DNA from: Dyella humicola
GTDB lineage: Bacteria > Pseudomonadota > Gammaproteobacteria > Xanthomonadales > Rhodanobacteraceae
Direction: 5' to 3'
DNA length: 64,000 nt
NCBI RefSeq assembly: GCF_026283945.1
Contig: NZ_JAPDPC010000001.1
Location: forward strand, 1,178,001-1,242,000
Below are positions 49,801 through 57,916 of this stretch, piece after piece. Within the stretch, counting starts at the first letter, position 1. Each line of letters begins with the position of its first letter. A program made the translations under genes and the position numbers. The notes beneath the pieces are model-generated. The model was not told where the DNA came from. It made no database searches and worked only from the letters and a program-made list of their open reading frames with translations.

Positions 49801-51263
49801 GGCGTACCACCGCTGGCGGGTACCTGGAACAGCCAGTTGAAGAACGCGCTGCGGTAGCAGGTCGGTGGAGTCGACGTGGTGCTTGGGCTTTGCGCCGAGC
49901 TCGGGCTCTTGCTCGAATCGGTGGCGGCCAGGGTCGCGCACGTGGCCCCATCGATCAGTTCGCTGATGATGGCGGTAGTGGGAAGCTTGTAGCCACTGGT
50001 GTTGAGGTTTTGCCAGGCCATGCGGATATTGCTGCCGAAGCCGCCGCTTTCGGTCGTCGCGCCGAGTTGTCCGAACACCAGGGACAAGGAGGTGCGCGCC
50101 ATCTGATTGCGCGTGCGGTAATACGCGTACCAGTTGGCGAAGTTCTGGTATTGGCTGGCGGGTACGGGAATGGCCTCCCAATTCGTGGCGGTGTAGAGCG
50201 CCGTCGTATCCGTCGTGGTCGCAGGCAGGCCGTACTGACTGAGGTTGACCGTCACGCCGGTCTTGAGCCGATAGTAGTACGGCCCGCCGTTGGGGTAGGT
50301 GACCGTGGTGCCATCGCTTAGCGTATGCGATGCCCCGTCCATCGGGCTGGTGCCCGAATACATATCACCGCCGCCGCCGCTTGCCGAAGAGCCCGTGCCG
50401 CACATCCAGCGGTTGTCTGTTGCCGCGGTGGTCGTGGTGACCGACCAGTAGTTATAAGAAGACTTGCTGGTGCTGGTCTTCGTGGTGCAGGTTTGACCAT
50501 TGGGGCATGCGGTACCCGCGTTCAACTTGCCCGAACTATCCGTCCACGTATAAAACGTATAGTTACCGCCGCTCTTGGTCAGCGGGGTGTTTACGCACGA
50601 GCCCGTGTCCGCATTGCCGGCGCAGGCATTGAAGCTCGCGGACCAGGTCTTCGTGCTGACCGCTGGGCTGTAGGTGCCCAGCAGGTTGGTTGTAGCGCCC
50701 GTGCTGGGCTTGTCCAGATCGGGATTGTTGTTATAGGCGGCTGCAGCAGCCGTCACCGGACTCAAAGGGCGATTGATCAGGATGCCATCCACCCAGACGG
50801 CAGCGAGCGTCGCGTCCGCATTGGCAAACGACGTGCCGTCGGTGTACATCGGCGTCTTGTAGCTGATGTTGGGGTTGTAATACACGCCGTTCATGGTGAG
50901 GCCGCGCAGTGCCGCGTTGCTCCCCGTGGCGTGGTCCGCATCAATCAGGCCAGCGCAACGCCAGGGACCACCGCTCCAGTCCCAGGCCGAATTGAGCAGG
51001 CCGCCACTGTTGTTGGTGGTGAAGGGCGGCGCGTCATTGAGGCGATTGGACTGCATCGAGCCCGAGTCGTCGAACGTCATGACGATATTGGGCGCCACCG
51101 CCTGCGTTTGATTGGGCGGGGTCGGGCTCAGTTCCGTGGTGCCGAGCGACGCGGTTGCCGCCTGGGCTACAGGTGTGAACGGCGCGGCGAAGCCACTGAT
51201 CAGTGTCAGCAGCACGGCTGAAATGCCGAGGCGCAGGCGCTGGGAAGAAGGACGAGTCGACAT
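46869..51263 (-). CDS. pilY1: Type IV pilus tip adhesin/assembly protein PilY1
   Basis: 1464 aa from ATG 51263; a TTG at 51284 is the alternative. A signal peptide (to about VAQAA) is followed by IVMTFDDSGSM, a MIDAS-like von Willebrand A motif. The middle is a long Ser/Thr/Gly-rich region with scattered cysteines. The C-terminal third is a beta-propeller with the calcium-binding loop DYNHDQIDDVAF. PilY1 sits at the pilus tip, acts in adhesion and surface sensing, and blocks retraction by PilT. Larger than the P. aeruginosa protein (about 1160 aa), mainly in the N-terminal and middle parts. Confidence 0.95.
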   Translation of the reverse strand: MSTRPSSQRLRLGISAVLLTLISGFAAPFTPVAQAATASLGTTELSPTPPNQTQAVAPNIVMTFDDSGSMQSNRLNDAPPFTTNNSGGLLNSAWDWSGGPWRCAGLIDADHATGSNAALRGLTMNGVYYNPNISYKTPMYTDGTSFANADATLAAVWVDGILINRPLSPVTAAAAAYNNNPDLDKPSTGATTNLLGTYSPAVSTKTWSASFNACAGNADTGSCVNTPLTKSGGNYTFYTWTDSSGKLNAGTACPNGQTCTTKTSTSKSSYNYWSVTTTTAATDNRWMCGTGSSASGGGGDMYSGTSPMDGASHTLSDGTTVTYPNGGPYYYRLKTGVTVNLSQYGLPATTTDTTALYTATNWEAIPVPASQYQNFANWYAYYRTRNQMARTSLSLVFGQLGATTESGGFGSNIRMAWQNLNTSGYKLPTTAIISELIDGATCATLAATDSSKSPSSAQSPSTTSTPPTCYRSAFFNWLFQVPASGGTPTRSAVARAGAFFQRGNGNTGATGNLTDPYWEPPVAGATTGNELYCRQNFHMLVTDGLWNGSADGPSRSTLTLPSSSLTLPDNTAYPSPTSAGVTSIFAPVNDAGDSGYASLSDIAFHYWATNLRSDLYAPTSNKIVPAYLPDLTKGVVASSTTTSSIVGTTQLNNEIYFNPKNDPATWPHMSEYLVGLGVNGQLNFSGDTDCTNAAPDTSDACSLRKGVANSSGLVGWPVPNGTGGGIAANVDDTWHAALAGRGQFFNAGNPQLLITQLTSILTNITARAAQPTVSAVNASVMTLGAVTYNTGYSSIDWSGVLQALTLNTDGSTGAVLWDAGTILTNGTTTPPTSRKILTVNMSSTGVMAAMPFESTSAFDTSEQNGLNAPASTDSTNDTLATRVNYLRGDRTEETKGVMRTRNSLLGAIIDAQPLYVSYPASGYTNNWPVGAPEAGNSAQSYDTYVSNNINRPATLYVAANDGMLHAFDASLACNPPGSGTSCASYGPGQSATAGQERWAYVPRAVYANLGNLTSKSSFTFAPTVNSTPVTRDVFFSDNKWHTLLVGGLRLGGRGVYALDISNPTTVTEAAASSTVLWEFDADQPKTTAGNPANLGYTYGQPNIGRLANGKWVVLVPGGYFPDCSQSDKPANCTTIAAASNGYSSLFVLDAQTGALIQELKTPTTITGVTSYGLTSPVLGDYNHDQIDDVAFAGDLAGNLWRFDLSDPSPGNWTVTLAFQPQTQGAQPITVMPRLFPDSSTNRFIVLFGTGKYLGAGDNTSTTLQTVYGIRDEVDSSGAPVTITRSMLTAQTLSETTITNTSDPNYGVTYRSLTSNTVPGTSGGWYFDLSTMSGTTQTDAGERVVVTPGAIFSSNTAVISTLIPSSTDPCSPAVLGAVMLINATTGGPGSAVGSVGGITYIGARVNNVRTSGTIPVTTMVGGGTGLLPGVTPTNNLNPNPGNKGPGGVTFKTTIWRRRSWSEINP

Positions 51264-51280
51264 GGTGTGGATGCTCCGGC

Positions 51281-51940
51281 TCAATTGTTTGCCTGGGCGT
51301 CAAAGGTGCTTTGGACCACGCGCACGGCGTTTGGATTGCCACCAGTGGCTCGCGCGGTGATGCGGAAGACGTGCAAGTTGATCGTGCCGGCGCCGCCATT
51401 GAGCTGACCCGTATCGCCCGCCTCGCTCGGCGTGCCGGCGTCTTGAGGTAGCTCCGGCCCCATGTCCTCGATGATGTACCTGGGGTTGTTCGCCACCTGG
51501 GGATAGCCCGTGGCGCTGGCGGTGTAATCGACCGAACCGTTCGGGCCGGTGTAGGGATGCCCGATCGAGGAGAGCCATGCCTGGCTGGTGCGGAAAGTCG
51601 TGACATCGCCACCGGGACCATAGGGCGGATTGCTCGGGTTGTAGACGACACAGCCGTCGTCGCTTGAGATCACGCCGTTGAGGCAGTCGAGATGGCCGCC
51701 GATATTGCTGGTGGTAAGCCATAGCTTCCACTCGGCGCCCCGCAGTGCGGTTTCCGCACTCATCTGCGCCTGCTGGGCATTGCGCAGGCTGCCGGCCATG
51801 CGTTCCTGCAGTAGTGAGCGACCGGATGCGCCGATGGCCAGGATGGTCAGCAGCAGCATGAAGATGAGCGCCACGATAAGCACGGCACCACGTTGGCTGC
51901 GGCGTGTGGGCTGGTCTTGCGGTGATTGTGACTGCTTCAT
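51281..51940 (-). CDS. pilX: Type IV pilus minor pilin PilX
   Basis: 219 aa from ATG 51940, with GGAG upstream. The PilX N-terminal domain is clear: QRGAVLIVALIFMLLLTILAI, then QERMAGSLRNAQQAQMSAETALRGAEW. Like other PilX/GspK-type subunits, it has a positively charged leader and an atypical cleavage-site residue. It works with PilW and PilY1 at the tip. It lies 17 bases before pilY1. Confidence 0.92.
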   Translation of the reverse strand: MKQSQSPQDQPTRRSQRGAVLIVALIFMLLLTILAIGASGRSLLQERMAGSLRNAQQAQMSAETALRGAEWKLWLTTSNIGGHLDCLNGVISSDDGCVVYNPSNPPYGPGGDVTTFRTSQAWLSSIGHPYTGPNGSVDYTASATGYPQVANNPRYIIEDMGPELPQDAGTPSEAGDTGQLNGGAGTINLHVFRITARATGGNPNAVRVVQSTFDAQANN

Positions 51941-52061
51941 GGTGAACTCCGCTCTGCTCAATCCGGTGTGGTGCTGCCGCTAGTCCGAAGCGCCTGCCTG
52001 CCATGGATCGGTAGGTAAAAATCAAGTCTCCACGTGAACTGGCGCGCACGTGGCGGTGTGG

Positions 52062-53423
52062 TCATGAGTTGAAGTTGCGCAGTGAGATCAGCGCAGTGAA
52101 TTCGCGACGGAGCAGCTGGTTGACAAAGTTCTGCTGGGCCGGCGTCACCTTGCGCCGAGCGTCCCCCGGCGCTGCCGGTGCCGTGATGCCATCGGTCTGG
52201 TAGGTGTACTGCATCTCGTCCGCCGTCAGCGTATACAGCGGCACCTGGCCATTCATCAGCAGGTCCACCCGAATGCTCTTGACCGCGCGCCACAAACAAC
52301 CCTGGTCGACGGTGTCGATCGTGTGCTTCATCCCCGAGATGCAGCCCGTGGTGGTGCTGTTGCTCGCATCCACCGTCGCTGCGTCGAGAAATTGCGTGGT
52401 GCCGTCGGGGTACTCCACGCCGTATTTGAAGTCGAGGCGTTCGATGCCGCGCACGATTTCGTCACCGGGAAAGGCGCCATTGACGCGGCGCATAAGTGCA
52501 CCCGTGGTGGTGCCGTCATGGTTGTCCACCACTTGCAGGTAATAAGTGACCGTCTGGAAGTCCGTATTGAGATCAAACAGCATGGGCGCCGCCGCGCCTT
52601 GCTGCCCCTGGGGTAGCGCAAAGTTGGTCCCTACCGGCAAGGGGGCGAGGATTGGCGAGCCCTGTCCCGAGACGGCAAAGATCTGACCGGTGGAACAATT
52701 GGACACCAACATCAAGTCATTTGCCTTGATGTTCGCAATGGGCGGTTCGCCGGCAGCCGCCTTCAAATTGATCTGCGTGATCGACGCGCCCGAAGTCACT
52801 GAACTCGTAGTCATGGTGGTGCCGGTGGTACTGCCCGAAGGGTAGATGGTCCAGCCAGAGCCCGGGTTGATAAAACGCATAGTGAGGACGGAGGTGCCCA
52901 CCACGCGACTGCCGGCGGTAATGTTTCCTGCCGGGATGGTCGTCGACGAACTGGGATCCACGGGCGTGCAGGTGCCGGTGGCCGGGCAGTCATAGCCGCG
53001 CATCGACAAGAATGAAGGCATCACATATGCCCCCAAGGCCGCCGTGGGCGATGCGGGATAACCGCCAGTACCCCACTTGGTGGTGACATCGCTCATTGCG
53101 TTGGTCAGCGTCGTGCCGGTGACGTAGACCATCGGTGCGCGCAGGCCATCGACGTAGACGCCACCCGTGCCCAGCGTCGCGTCACCGGCGCTGTTGTTGC
53201 AGTACTGCCCGTTCGCCGCAGCAATGTCGCTGCTGATGCGCGTGATCGCATAGCGACCTTGTTCCTGCAAACGCGCCAGCTGGGTCTGCACGCGGTTACT
53301 GCTGGAGGTGGAGATGAAGATGGAAACGATGCCGGCGGCGACGAGCAGGCCGAGCACCATGGCGATCATGAGCTCGATCAGGGAGAAGCCGGAGGAGCGA
53401 CGGGTGGGCCGGCGAGCGATCAT
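52062..53423 (-). CDS. pilW: Type IV pilus minor pilin PilW
   Basis: 453 aa, longer than the P. aeruginosa protein (about 270 aa) as often in xanthomonads. The leader ends SSGFSLIELMIAMVLGLLVAAG, a canonical prepilin site. RLQEQGRYAITRISSDIAAAN is the family block after the helix. The large C-terminal region is beta-rich with several cysteines. A 121-base gap separates it from pilX, with no gene visible. Its start overlaps pilV by four bases. Confidence 0.92.
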   Translation of the reverse strand: MIARRPTRRSSGFSLIELMIAMVLGLLVAAGIVSIFISTSSSNRVQTQLARLQEQGRYAITRISSDIAAANGQYCNNSAGDATLGTGGVYVDGLRAPMVYVTGTTLTNAMSDVTTKWGTGGYPASPTAALGAYVMPSFLSMRGYDCPATGTCTPVDPSSSTTIPAGNITAGSRVVGTSVLTMRFINPGSGWTIYPSGSTTGTTMTTSSVTSGASITQINLKAAAGEPPIANIKANDLMLVSNCSTGQIFAVSGQGSPILAPLPVGTNFALPQGQQGAAAPMLFDLNTDFQTVTYYLQVVDNHDGTTTGALMRRVNGAFPGDEIVRGIERLDFKYGVEYPDGTTQFLDAATVDASNSTTTGCISGMKHTIDTVDQGCLWRAVKSIRVDLLMNGQVPLYTLTADEMQYTYQTDGITAPAAPGDARRKVTPAQQNFVNQLLRREFTALISLRNFNS

Positions 53424-53947
53424 GGCTGGAAGGTCCAGGCAAAAGTCTGTTGAAACTGGTTGGCTGTGTTGATGCTTTCATCTCCGGTCTGGCGTTCGTA
53501 CCAGCTGATCTTCATATTGCAGGTACCACCATAAGGAGGACGCATCGACACCTGAGTGCTGCTGGGCGTGAAGCCGATCTTGGAGTTGTCGCACGTGATC
53601 TGTGCGGTCGGCGACGGCAGGAACGCCGCAAGCTGGCTCCCCCATTCGGCGAAGTCAGCCGTCGCCAGCTGATCCGGCGTGCAACGGGCGGTCTGGCAGT
53701 CCTGGGTCCCGGTGAACGGAACCGACTGGTTGTAGCTGCCATCCCATACGGCTGCCGGGTTGGCGCGCATGCGATCGGCCATATTGCCGGCGAGGAAGGC
53801 GACCTGGGTGCGCAGATAAGCGGCCTGATTCGAGCGCGTGGCCATCATCAACAGGCCGGCCATACCGATCAGGCTGACGCTGAAGATAAGCACGGCCATC
53901 AGCACTTCGATCAGCGAGACGCCTCGCTGACGCGACAAGACTTGCAT
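53420..53947 (-). CDS. pilV: Type IV pilus minor pilin PilV
   Basis: 175 aa from ATG 53947, with GGGGAA upstream; the longer frame starts outside the family. The leader ends QRGVSLIEVLMAVLIFSVSLIG. The NMADRMRANPAA block after the helix is the PilV motif. It is the first gene of the minor pilin operon (pilV-pilW-pilX-pilY1-pilE-fimT). No fimU gene lies upstream. Confidence 0.93.
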   Translation of the reverse strand: MQVLSRQRGVSLIEVLMAVLIFSVSLIGMAGLLMMATRSNQAAYLRTQVAFLAGNMADRMRANPAAVWDGSYNQSVPFTGTQDCQTARCTPDQLATADFAEWGSQLAAFLPSPTAQITCDNSKIGFTPSSTQVSMRPPYGGTCNMKISWYERQTGDESINTANQFQQTFAWTFQP

Positions 53948-54351
53948 AGCGTATTCCCCTGTTCCCCGAGCTCTTGATTGAATGATGGCGCCTACGCGTT
54001 GCAACTCTCGGTGAGGTGGCAGGGCATAGGCGGTCAAGCAATACAGGCATTGCCGCCGGTCGCTGCTGCGGCCGGAGGGCAGGTAAATTCTCTTACTAGC
54101 CGCGTCGGATTTCGACTGCCGTCCGTCGGGGAAATGCCGCCTTCCGTCACAGCTAAGTGATTGGGTTCAAAAAAACGGGCGAAAGTTCTTGCGATGGGCG
54201 GTGTGTCGCTGCAGTCATGCCGGATTCCCGCCATTGCCCGAGCAGTTGGAGTAATGCTTCGCGCTCACTATGGATTTGCCACAACGACCGGCCGGCTGAT
54301 GGGTCGGGCTTGCGCTAGCCTTGGGCGCGTGGATTTCTGGAGGACAGCAAC
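53948..54351. other. Divergent intergenic region of pilV and the PanE-like gene
   Basis: 404 bases with no supported gene. It must hold the pilV operon promoter and that of the PanE-like gene. A check for a sigma-54 GG-N10-GC pair upstream of pilV found none with correct spacing. Some A/T-rich patches occur near 54085-54100 and 54165-54178. Confidence 0.4.
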
Positions 54352-55284
54352 ATGCGCATTCTGGTTATTGGTGCGGGCGCGACCGGGGGTTATTTCGGTG
54401 GTCGGCTGCTTGAGAGCGGGCAGGACGTCACCTTCCTGGTTCGGGCAAGACGCGCCGAACAGCTGGCCCGGCACGGCCTGGTCATCCGCAGCAGCCTCGG
54501 CGACGCCGTGCTGCCGTCACCACGGACGGTTCAGGCGGGAGAGGTGCGCGACGCGTTCGACCTGATCCTGTTGAGCTGCAAGGCCTATCACTTGCCGCAG
54601 GTAATCGAGGACATGGCGCCGGCCGTCGGATCGCAAACCATGATCCTGCCGTTGCTCAACGGGATGCGGCACCTGGATCTGCTCGACGCGCGTTTCGGTG
54701 CGGATCGCGTGCTGGGCGGCCAGTGCGTCATCGCGGCGACGCTGGATGCGGAAGGAGCGGTGCGGCATCTGAATCAGTCGCATGGCCTGACCTTCGGCGA
54801 ACGTGACGGGACGCGCTCGGAGCGCGTGGAGCGTGTCGCCCAGAGCATGGCGAATGCGCGATTCGAGCCGCGCCTGAGCACGAGCATTCTTCAGGACATG
54901 TGGGACAAGTGGGTGTTCCTGGCCTCGTTGGCGAGCATCACGTGTTTGATGCGCGCGCCCGTGGGCGACATCGTCGCCGCGCCCGGTGGTCTGCAGGCCA
55001 CGCTGCAGCTGCTGGAGGACTGCCGAAGTGTCGCGGCACGAAACGGTCACGCCCCTGCTGATGCTGTGCTCGCGCGTGCGCATTCGGTGCTTACCGAAGC
55101 AGGTTCCGCGCTGAGCGCTTCGATGATGCGCGATCTGGAGCAGGGTGGTCTTATTGAGGCCGATCATGTGGTGGGCGATTTGCTGGCCCGTGGTGATGCG
55201 TCCGAAGATGCGTTGCCCATGCTGCGCGTGGCGTATGCGCATCTGAAGGCTTATGAGGTGCGGCGGTCGCGGGCGAAGGCGTGA
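54352..55284 (+). CDS. 2-dehydropantoate 2-reductase family protein (PanE/ApbA-like)
   Basis: 310 aa. The NADP-binding motif is VIGAGATGGYFGGRL and the catalytic Lys is in LLSCKAYHL. WDKWVFLASLASITCLMRAPVGDI matches the C-terminal ketopantoate reductase domain. Genuine PanE makes pantoate for coenzyme A; bacteria often carry paralogs of unknown substrate, so a gene symbol is not given. No panB or panC gene lies nearby. Confidence 0.85.
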   Translation: MRILVIGAGATGGYFGGRLLESGQDVTFLVRARRAEQLARHGLVIRSSLGDAVLPSPRTVQAGEVRDAFDLILLSCKAYHLPQVIEDMAPAVGSQTMILPLLNGMRHLDLLDARFGADRVLGGQCVIAATLDAEGAVRHLNQSHGLTFGERDGTRSERVERVAQSMANARFEPRLSTSILQDMWDKWVFLASLASITCLMRAPVGDIVAAPGGLQATLQLLEDCRSVAARNGHAPADAVLARAHSVLTEAGSALSASMMRDLEQGGLIEADHVVGDLLARGDASEDALPMLRVAYAHLKAYEVRRSRAKA

Positions 55285-55295
55285 TGGGTCAACTT

Positions 55296-55316
55296 CCTCT
55301 CCCCTCCGGGGAGAGG
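55296..55316. repeat. Inverted repeat CCTCTCCCC-TCC-GGGGAGAGG (copy 3)
   Basis: Perfect 9-bp arms with a 3-base loop, 11 bases after the PanE-like stop. Same arms as the copy at 6049-6069. Confidence 0.75.
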
Positions 55317-55325
55317 GAGAAAAGG

Positions 55326-55359
55326 AAAAGGCGCCGCGCTTTCGCGCGACGCCTTTTTT
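55326..55359. terminator. Bidirectional terminator between the PanE-like gene and the second M13 gene
   Basis: An 11-pair stem with one mismatch (55329-55339 with 55344-55354), flanked by AAAA on the left and six T on the right, serves both converging genes. Confidence 0.85.
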
Positions 55360-55401
55360 CATTCAGCAACGGCTACGACAGACGTCGCAGCCGCACGGTG
55401 C

Positions 55402-57540
55402 TTACCAGATCTTCACCTGCTTATCGGCAGGGCGGACCATGGCATCGCCCGGCTTGCACTCGAATGCACTGGCAAATGCTTCCATGTTCGACGGCGCACC
55501 GATGGCGCGCAGCGAGGCCGGTGCGTGCTCATTGGTGTTGATCTGCAGCACGAGCTGCTTGTCGCGGATGTTGCCACGCCACACGCGGGCCCAGTTGAGG
55601 AAGAAGCGCTGGTCCTGGGTGTAGCCGTCGATCTTCTCGCCGGCTTCCTGCGGATTCTTCTTCAATGCCGCCTGGAGCGCGTCATAGGCAGCATTGAGGC
55701 CGCCCAGGTCGCCGATGTTCTCGCCCAGGGTCAGCTTGCCGTTGACGTGGATGTCGGGCTTGCCCGGGACTGGCGCATAGGCGTCGAACTGCTGCACCAG
55801 CTTGTCGGTGCGCGACTTGAATTGCTTGCTGTCGGCCGCGGTCCACCAGTTGAAGTTGTTGCCGTCGCCGTCGAACTGGCTGCCCTGGTCGTCGAAGCCG
55901 TGGCTGGCCTCGTGGCCGATGACCGCACCGATGCCGCCGTAATTGATCGCGTCGTCACCGTTGGCATAGAAGAACGGCGGCTGCAGGATCGCGGCCGGGA
56001 AGTTGATGGTGTTGTCGGTCGGGTTGTAATACGCGTTGACCGTCTGCGGCGTCATGCCCCACTCAAGGCGGTCGGTCGCCTTGCCGATCTTGCCCAGGTC
56101 GTACTGGTAGTTGAACTTGGCGGCGGCCATCACGTTCCCGTAGTAGTCGCCCTGCTTGACCTCCAGTCCCGACCAGTCACGCCACTTGTCCGGGTAGCCG
56201 ATCTTGGGCAGGAACTTGTCCCACTTGGCAATCGCCTTGGCCTTGGTCTCGTCGCTCATCCAGTCCAGGTTTTCGATACGTGCCTTGAGCGCGTTGCGCA
56301 CGTTGTCGACCAACTCCTTCGAGCGCTCCTTGGCTTCCGGCGTGAACACCTTGGCCACGTAGAGCTGGCCCAGTGCTTCGCCCATCGACTCGTTGACGCC
56401 ACCGAGCACGCGCTTCCAGCGCGGCTTCTGCTCCGGCTGGCCGGCAAGGGTCTTGCCGTAGAAATCAAACTTGTTGTCCTGGAAAGCCTTGCTCAGGTAC
56501 GACGAGGAGTCATCGATGGCGTGGAAGCGCAGGTAGGCCTGCCACTGGTCGACCGGCGCAGTGGCCAGCAGCTTGTCGAACTCGGCCATGAACTTCGGCT
56601 GCGACAGCGAGAAGCCCTTGTCGATGGTCACGCCCTGTGCCTTGAAGAAGTCATCCCAGCTGAAGTGCGGGGTGATCTTGTTGGCTTCCTGGACGCTGAC
56701 GAAATGGTATTCGTTGGCAGGATCGCGCAGCTCCACCGGCGACAGGGACGCCTTGGCGAGCTGGGTTTCGAAGGCCAGCACCAGGTCGGCCTGCTTCTTC
56801 GCGTCGGCATCGGCGACGCCGGTCAGCGTGAGAGCCTTGGCGATATAGGCGACATAGGCGTCGCGGATGTCCTTGTACTTCGGATCGAGGTAGTAATCCT
56901 TCGTCGGCAGGCCCAGGCCCGCTTCCTGCGTGTAGGCGATCTGCATCTTGGCGTTCTTGAAGTCGGCGCCGGAGCCGAACTGGAACACCTGCATGTCACC
57001 CTGGGTGAAGCTGTTGGTGATGTAGCTGGCGACATCCTTGCCGCTCTTGAGGGCGGCAATGGCATCGAGCTTGGGCTGGATCGGCTCGAAGCCGGCCTTG
57101 TCGATGGCCGCTTCATCCATGCCCGAGGCGTACAGGTAGCCGATTTTCTGCTCGATCGAACCGGCCTTGGCGCTGGCGGCGCCCTTGGCAGCCGCGTCGA
57201 CGATGTCGTGCTGGGTGTTGAGGCTGTCGTCGGCCAGCTTGTCGAACGCGCCCCAGCGGGTGCGGTCGTTCGGAATCGGATTGGCGGCGACCCACTTGCT
57301 GTTGACGAAGTCGTTGAAGTCCTCGCAAGCCTTGACGTTGTCACCCAGTTCGCTCACATCGAACACGCTCTTGGGCGCGGCTGGAGCGGCGGCAGCGGCT
57401 GCGGCCGTACTGGCGGTAGCAGGCGCGGTGCTGGCGGCGGCAGGAGCGGACTGCTCCGCCTGCTCATGCTTGCCGCAGGCGGTGAGCGACAGGGCCAGGC
57501 TCACGGCGAGCGCCATGGGCTTCATATACGGCTTGGTCAT
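55402..57540 (-). CDS. pepO: M13 family metallopeptidase (PepO/neprilysin type), copy 2, lipoprotein
   Basis: 712 aa. The signal peptide ends in a lipobox (LTAC, Cys near residue 22), then an Ala/Pro-rich linker of about 35 residues, so unlike copy 1 this enzyme is probably membrane-anchored. The zinc motif is HEASH in VIGHEASHGFDD, with ENIGDLGG as the third-ligand motif. VNAYYNPTDN and the VKIW end are shared with copy 1. The two are clear paralogs over their length. It diverges from the phosphoesterase gene. Confidence 0.93.
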   Translation of the reverse strand: MTKPYMKPMALAVSLALSLTACGKHEQAEQSAPAAASTAPATASTAAAAAAAPAAPKSVFDVSELGDNVKACEDFNDFVNSKWVAANPIPNDRTRWGAFDKLADDSLNTQHDIVDAAAKGAASAKAGSIEQKIGYLYASGMDEAAIDKAGFEPIQPKLDAIAALKSGKDVASYITNSFTQGDMQVFQFGSGADFKNAKMQIAYTQEAGLGLPTKDYYLDPKYKDIRDAYVAYIAKALTLTGVADADAKKQADLVLAFETQLAKASLSPVELRDPANEYHFVSVQEANKITPHFSWDDFFKAQGVTIDKGFSLSQPKFMAEFDKLLATAPVDQWQAYLRFHAIDDSSSYLSKAFQDNKFDFYGKTLAGQPEQKPRWKRVLGGVNESMGEALGQLYVAKVFTPEAKERSKELVDNVRNALKARIENLDWMSDETKAKAIAKWDKFLPKIGYPDKWRDWSGLEVKQGDYYGNVMAAAKFNYQYDLGKIGKATDRLEWGMTPQTVNAYYNPTDNTINFPAAILQPPFFYANGDDAINYGGIGAVIGHEASHGFDDQGSQFDGDGNNFNWWTAADSKQFKSRTDKLVQQFDAYAPVPGKPDIHVNGKLTLGENIGDLGGLNAAYDALQAALKKNPQEAGEKIDGYTQDQRFFLNWARVWRGNIRDKQLVLQINTNEHAPASLRAIGAPSNMEAFASAFECKPGDAMVRPADKQVKIW

Positions 57541-57916
57541 AGGATTCCCTCTGGTTGTACGGTGCCCGCTAGGGCGGTCAATGGTGACAAGAGACCGCCA
57601 GGCTCCAGCAATCGACCAGCGGGCTCATGACCCTTCAGGCTAGGGCGCGAACTGGGGTCCAGACAGTGTCAAAGGTCAGGGGGTGGTGCGCCGGTGCCAG
57701 GCATGCTCTTGGGGACTGGCGACAGGGCGGGGTCGCCCTGCCAGACCGGCGCCGCTGCCAGCCCCAAGTCCTGGCTGCTGCGCGTTCTGTGCGTGGGATC
57801 ACCTGCAAGTTATCGCGGTAAGCCGCCTGTTATAGGCCTGTCACCTTGTCCGCCTATCGTTCGTGGACACCGCGCTTTAGGGGAAGCGCACCACCCGGGA
57901 CCGTAGGGAGCCTCCG
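57541..57916. other. Divergent intergenic region between M13 copy 2 and the phosphoesterase gene
   Basis: 376 bases without a supported gene. It contains the shared M13 upstream block at 57626-57678. I see no clear promoter for the phosphoesterase. Confidence 0.45.
57626..57678 (-). promoter_or_regulatory. Upstream sequence block shared with the first M13 gene (copy B)
   Basis: CATGACCC (57626-57633), CAGGCTAGG (57636-57644) and ACAGTGTCAAAGGTCA (57663-57678) repeat the pieces found at 17676-17734. The last piece differs by one base. The gap between the second and third pieces is 18 bases here and 19 there. Confidence 0.55.

Noticed and set aside
53948-54351. Possible sigma-54 promoter before pilV
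   Set aside because: The best GG/GC pair has 13 bases between, not 10.
55525-57630. 701-codon plus-strand open frame opposite the second M13 gene
   Set aside because: Same reason; Val/Leu/Gly-rich repeats of reverse-complement codons, no family match.
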